Source of the DNA: Liolophura sinensis
Lineage: Eukaryota > Mollusca > Polyplacophora > Chitonida > Chitonidae
Length of the DNA stretch: 64,000 bases
NCBI RefSeq assembly: GCF_032854445.1
Contig: NC_088307.1
Span: 14,708,017-14,772,016 of the forward strand
Direction: 5' to 3'
Part shown: piece by piece, positions 36,801-42,800 of the stretch
Layout: each line of letters opens with the position of its first letter
How positions within the stretch are numbered: position 1 is the stretch's first letter
Translations under genes and position numbers: made by a program
The notes under the pieces: generated by a model
Told to the model about the DNA's origin: nothing
The model's input: only the letters and a program-made list of their open reading frames with translations
Databases searched by the model: none

Positions 36801-39800
36801 TTTCCTCGCTTGACGTTCAGCATGTAGAGGATAGTGCAACGACTGGTTGACCCCTACCAAGGGAAAGGGAAAAACTGGATCAGAAATCTGTCTACGCGAG
36901 TGAGTGGGACATCATTTCTGTGAACTTCGACATGTTGCTCAGGTGAACGACCATTATCAATATGCCGTTATTGAAGACGTCCCGCTATGAGGAGAGACTT
37001 GTGGAAAAGGTTAAAAAAATAAATTATAAAAATAATTCAGAATAATATTTTTACTTTTTCTAGGAGCTGCAGGCCTTTGATACGCCATCTCTGATCACAA
37101 TAGTGGAGGGCAAAAAGGGCGACAACCAGATTTGTATCGGCTACAAAAACCAGTTTGACTTAATCAACGAGAAAAACGGAGATACCCTGCAGTTGTATCG
37201 GGTAGATAACAGTAAACAGGTAACTCTCACACTGTAAATAAGCACTGTTTAAGAGTATGCAGACCATATTAAACTAAAAAGGTTTACAAGAGCCTACTTT
37301 TTATTTTACTCTCAATGAAAGATCAGCAATTTCAGAATCTTGGTATACTGAGAAACTAATTTCGAAGATTTGGTATAAAATATGATTCTAAATCCAGCAT
37401 GTAGGATCTTTTTGAAGGGCTTGATTGTCGTTAAATTCTAGCCAGTTTGGTACAAAATGTGACTTTAAAGCCAGTATGTAGAACATTTTTGAAGGGCTTG
37501 GCCCAATTTGTTGTCAAATTTTAGCCAGTTTATACCTGTCATTAACTTATGGTTTTATTATTTTATTTTGAAAACGTTTTCTCGGGACAGGTCAATCTTG
37601 TATCGGCTGTGGACATTTACGAAGACGACGAGTCGGAGTTAATATTGTGCTACAACCGTGAGTGATCTGCTTTCCCGCCAGCTGGGCTGTTTGGTGACAT
37701 TGCGCACATGTTTTCTACCTATTAGATTTCTTTATAACATCTTCCTCTGCGCAACATAAGACGTTAAAGTGTACATTAATACCCACTACTTTTTTCTACG
37801 CTGGCCACTCAATCTCTCACCATGCTGTGCAACACTCCTTTTAAATTAATAAACACGTGTCTGTCTGTCTTCAGCCCCCTTCCGTGTAGCCGGAAGTTAA
37901 AGGCGTATGCTGTAGTCTTACGTATCTGTTTGCTACAATAGAATCTTTTGAGCCGTTTATTATTATCGAGAGGTGTTGATCTTCAACCATGAACTGAACA
38001 CGTTTTTTAAATTACCCAATGTCTCAGCACATACTTTTGCGTCACACGTTGTTTTTAAATCGATGTTACGTGATCAAGTCACCCCCAACCTGTGTTGCGC
38101 TTTTAAGGTGAACAGACTGACTTGTCACAATAGGTCATGAGGTCCGCGATCGCTGTCATTTCAAGACCACTATCTTATGGGTGAAATATTCTTGAGTACG
38201 GCGTAAAACACAAACCAACAAATGAGATAAATAGATAAATAAATAAGGTCCTAGTTTTCTAGAAACGATATGGCTTCCACCAGTAATAAATTGTGTCACA
38301 CGTGGGATAACTCGGCTGTAACTCGCATGTGGTTGTTGTCTTACACTGGTACCCCTTTTTCTTCATCCCAAAATTCTAGCTCCCTTGATATACTTCCTTA
38401 GTATGGCCTTAAACAAACTAGTATAGCCAATAAAAAGGAATAAATCAGTGCCTATCTGGTTATGGCCATTTAATATCAATTGTGCATTCTCTGTAATTAG
38501 GACTCAGTCTAGTAATCAGAAAGAAAATAATTGGACGATCGCGGCTTCATTTCAAAAGTAGATGTTGCTGTCTTCCCACGAAGACATGTTGAGCGGAGCC
38601 ATGACACCACCCGGCATACACTGATTGACAGGTCCGTAACCAACCAGTCGTCTGAACGTGATAGAGTTCATTAGGAGAAACCTTCCCGATTATTACCGGA
38701 GCTCTTTTCGCTAAACTGCCATCAGATTGCTAATTTAGAGTTCTGCTCTACATATAAAGAAATTGCTAAAATTGATCAATCAACCATGATACAAAAATGT
38801 CATATTCTTCAGTATGGTGAACCAATGCAGAATGCCTTGTACGTCTATCCTAACGTTTGGAGTCACTGGGTGCATGACCGTCTATGCACATCAGTTGTCT
38901 TAGCAAAAGGTGGTCTGGTTAACTTCCATGCTCAACTGTCAAAGAATTTGGAAGATACTCTGCTTACCCAATCCGCTTGTCACACGGCACACAGGTGATT
39001 AATTCCCTCAAAGTTACCTAAAAAGCGGATGTCTCTTTATTATATCCCAAAGGGCTTAATCGCGTTTAACCTTTGTTGTTCAGTCCATCACCGTTTGATG
39101 AATGTAGCCTCCTGAACAAAACGTCTGACGGTAAAATGCGGACTAAAATAGCCTTACTTTGTACCCGACAGGCAACTACACAAAAACCTGGTATCCTTTA
39201 GCGTTTAAATTGCGTCAGGCTTTTTATAAAAAAAAATGTTTTTTCACCTGAGGATTTCGCCATTTTTCTCATTAAATAACATTACAGTCCCAGTTTTCGC
39301 TGTGTCTGAGCATGTCTTACGTGTAATGAAGTGTATGATAGCATACAAGATGTGGTTTTTTCACTCACCAAGACTGCAGCACGCAAAAGGACGATGCGTC
39401 AAGGTTCTTTTTAACGACATTTGGAAAGTTCCGGTATATTAAAACGCTCGTCCCTGGAATCAGCATTAAGTGTCCATGTAATCTGCATTATTGCTACTTT
39501 GTGTGCACCAGGCTCTCAATATAATGTTATTCCCCTCTGATACGAAAGTGGCCATGAAATCATGTGCTTGGATCAGGCACTCTCTGGATTGGCTGTGGCT
39601 TTGAATCAAAACATTTGCTCGGTACCTAACAACATGCGGTAATACATTTTCTTCAATTTTGGTTCGGCTTTCTCCATGCATACTCTTTAAAATGAAGTAC
39701 ACCTTATCATGCCGCTAAACCCCAATCAAATCAATAAATACTTTGCATACAACAGATATCGGTGTTGCGCAAGGATTTCTAAAAAACCAAGATGTTTCCC

Positions 39801-42800
39801 CTAAAATCGCCGACCTCCTATTTTGCTTAATTAACCATATGTACGTGGGGTACGATTGATACGACCTTGTGTTTCCGGTTGTTCTAACATGGCGCGTTAC
39901 AGGCCTTATAAGAATTTCTTATTAAAAATTGATTTACGGAGTTACCATACACAGCAGTTGGTGGACGATTGGGCCTGTTTCCACAAGTATTCCTGTACAA
40001 CTCGGGCTGTATTATGTTTGTTGTCTTTTCTTCAATAATATTAACTGTCTGGTTTATTGTAGTGCGAAATAGAAACATTTCTCATGAATGATGATTTCTT
40101 CATGAATCCTTTAAAATATGGATTATTAATCTAGGTTCCAACAGCGGTAAAGCATTCAAAGTTACAGCGTGCCTTGATTGTGCAACAGTCTTTTTCTTGT
40201 ATATTTTTTTTTTGTTTCTTTTAATATCAACATGGTCCAGATGTTTTATTAAAGCTATCCTTTTTCCACTCTCAGATGTCAGTCATTTCCAGAGACTTCG
40301 AGAGGAGACTCTCCACGACTTCGATTTTCAGTGGAATTCTGAGCCCCTTGCAATAGGTAAGGAGAGTAACTTTATTGACAGTATTCAATATATGGCTTCT
40401 AACAGATCAGGACGATGTCACGCTGCATGACCCATGGCCGAGTGGTTAGTGTGCTTGCGCAGAAGAGTGACTGAGGGGCTTGATGAGGTCGCTCCGAGTT
40501 CAAGACCAACCCATGCTGGCTACCTCCCCCGGGCTCTGCCCGTTTTCCTCCCATCATAATGTTGACAATCGTATAAGTGAAACATTTTTCAATGCGGCGT
40601 AAAATATCAGTCAAATAAATAAGCAAATTAATTGTCACTTTACATTTGATTGAACACTAGTAAAGTGCGGTTGTTAATTTCACAGTGAAGGCAATATACT
40701 TTAATATACAACAGATAACAACGTTATGGCATGTGGAAATGCAAGGTGGATGAAAATGGTATTTTAAACTAAATACTCTACACCAAATCATATCTAATGG
40801 CATGGAATCCCATTGTTGTAACTAGTGGTTGTCTTCTTGTCTCTATCTGAACACATCTTAACTACTAGCCCTATACATCATGTTATTTAAACGGTATTAA
40901 ATCTCTTTTGATGTGCAAGTAAAAAAATGAATTGTTTTTCAGTTGTAATTTGCCCTGTCAATTTTATATCTTGACATTTGTAAAATGTCTTTACAGTTTG
41001 TGCCTTCCCCTACATAATGGCCTTCACCCCAGACACGATCGAAATCCGGCTAATGATCAATGGTAATCTTGTGCATACCATGACCATGCCTGACCTTGTC
41101 CTTATTACGTCAAAGGTGAGTGCCCATTGCTGTCTTGATGCCTTAGTGCCTTCGTGGGGTATTCTAGACCAGTGACGTCTAATTAAATAGCAATCACTCC
41201 ATTTTGTGTAGGTAGTTCAGCTTAAGCCATGGTACAGCGGGACATTTAATTTGCTACTATTTACTTATCTACATGAACAAAACCCTAACTAGGTCAAATG
41301 ACAGCAGACCGTATTTCACCTGTTACTTGTGACCATTTTTTAATTATCATACTGTCGTTGCTGTTCTGGTTTTACTCTGTATGTTCTCTATATTTACTCA
41401 CATTGCTTTCATGCTGAAGTAGCAATTCACAAAACGCAGTATAAATGCAACGAAAGTGTCACGACAACAAACTACTCCCAGGAATACAAGTGTCTATATT
41501 TAGCTATTTGTTGAACAAGCACAAATAAACCAGTGACGTAAATGGTAAAGGTGAGACGGAACTCTCCTTTCTCACTGGCTGACAGGCCACATATCTCTTT
41601 ACTAATTCACAATAGGGCCACCCTGAAAGACGACAGCTATTTGCTTGCATTCCTATCTTTAGAACCTTGTATTTATTTTGCGAAAAAACACTAAAAAATT
41701 TAAACTTTCCTTTCTTTGTTTTTTTGGACTTTCCTTTCCAGCTTAACTAATCTGAGAGGTTCTTTACACCACTGAAACGTCGGATTTCTTCCTGTTAGCT
41801 TTTATGCTATAAACACGCGATGAGTGCTCCTTGTATTGTCGTCACGATGTCTCGGCTGTCTAGGTCCTGGTGTGTTATCATCAAACCACATTACCTCAGT
41901 CGGTAAAGGTCGTGTGAAATAGGTTTCTCATCGCGGTAATAATTACCCAGTGACATGACAACACCGGTACTTTTGGTTTCCTGTAGTATTCTTGGTTTCT
42001 TCAACAGCGGTAGATATTTCGCTTCGAAGGCTGTCAAAGGGGCGTATGGACTGACTCAGAAGTGATTTATTATTGTTATAAACAGAAGCAGTTATAAAGA
42101 ATAGATGTAAAAAGCAAACTTGGCATTACTTCGAATCAATATTCATTAATTTTTGGCTAGTCAAAAATCGCACAATTTGCATGAAGCTATTCAGGTCTGA
42201 TTACCTTTACCTGGGGGACAATACGTTGTTTTGTAAACCACTTAGTTATATATTGCTTGGTTGCCTCCTGTTAAGGTTTATCATTTTGACCAATCGGGTA
42301 GGTCAGTGAAGCCTACCACATGCCGCATAGATAATAAACTAACGTGTATGCATTCACTGCGATAAATAGTAATATATGTCTCTTCAATGTAATATAAAGT
42401 AATTTATGTCTGTTCATTGTAATAAACGTTTGTGCTTACTTCCCCTCATTTCCAATCAGACACAGTTCATGTCTCCACAGTGTGATTTATTGTAAATTAA
42501 TTTCCTCTTCTGTCTTACAGAGCATATCAATTTCTTCCTCTACGGTACAAAACAAGTTGATTTCGTTTTCTACCATATAGCACATAGTAATTTCTTATCC
42601 CTTTTTTCAACGATATATCACAAACTAATTTTTTAATCTAATTAACAGTAGGCACTTCTTTCTTCGCTATAGTACATGTTCCTTTTACATTTTGCATTAC
42701 ATGTTCCTTTTTTTCTCTACCCTATAGTATATATGTATTTTCTTATCTACATTGCCCCTCCATCTACCCCTGTATTATGACACGTGCTCTTTCTTTCTCC

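Larger units (their letters stand above)
32269..37063 (+). other. Intron 18-19 of GARNL3, 4.8 kb, the largest
   Basis: It contains the T/G tract (32307-32338), the 45-bp array, a truncated SINE, the 42-bp array and a SINE family B copy. No coding exon recognised. Confidence 0.8.
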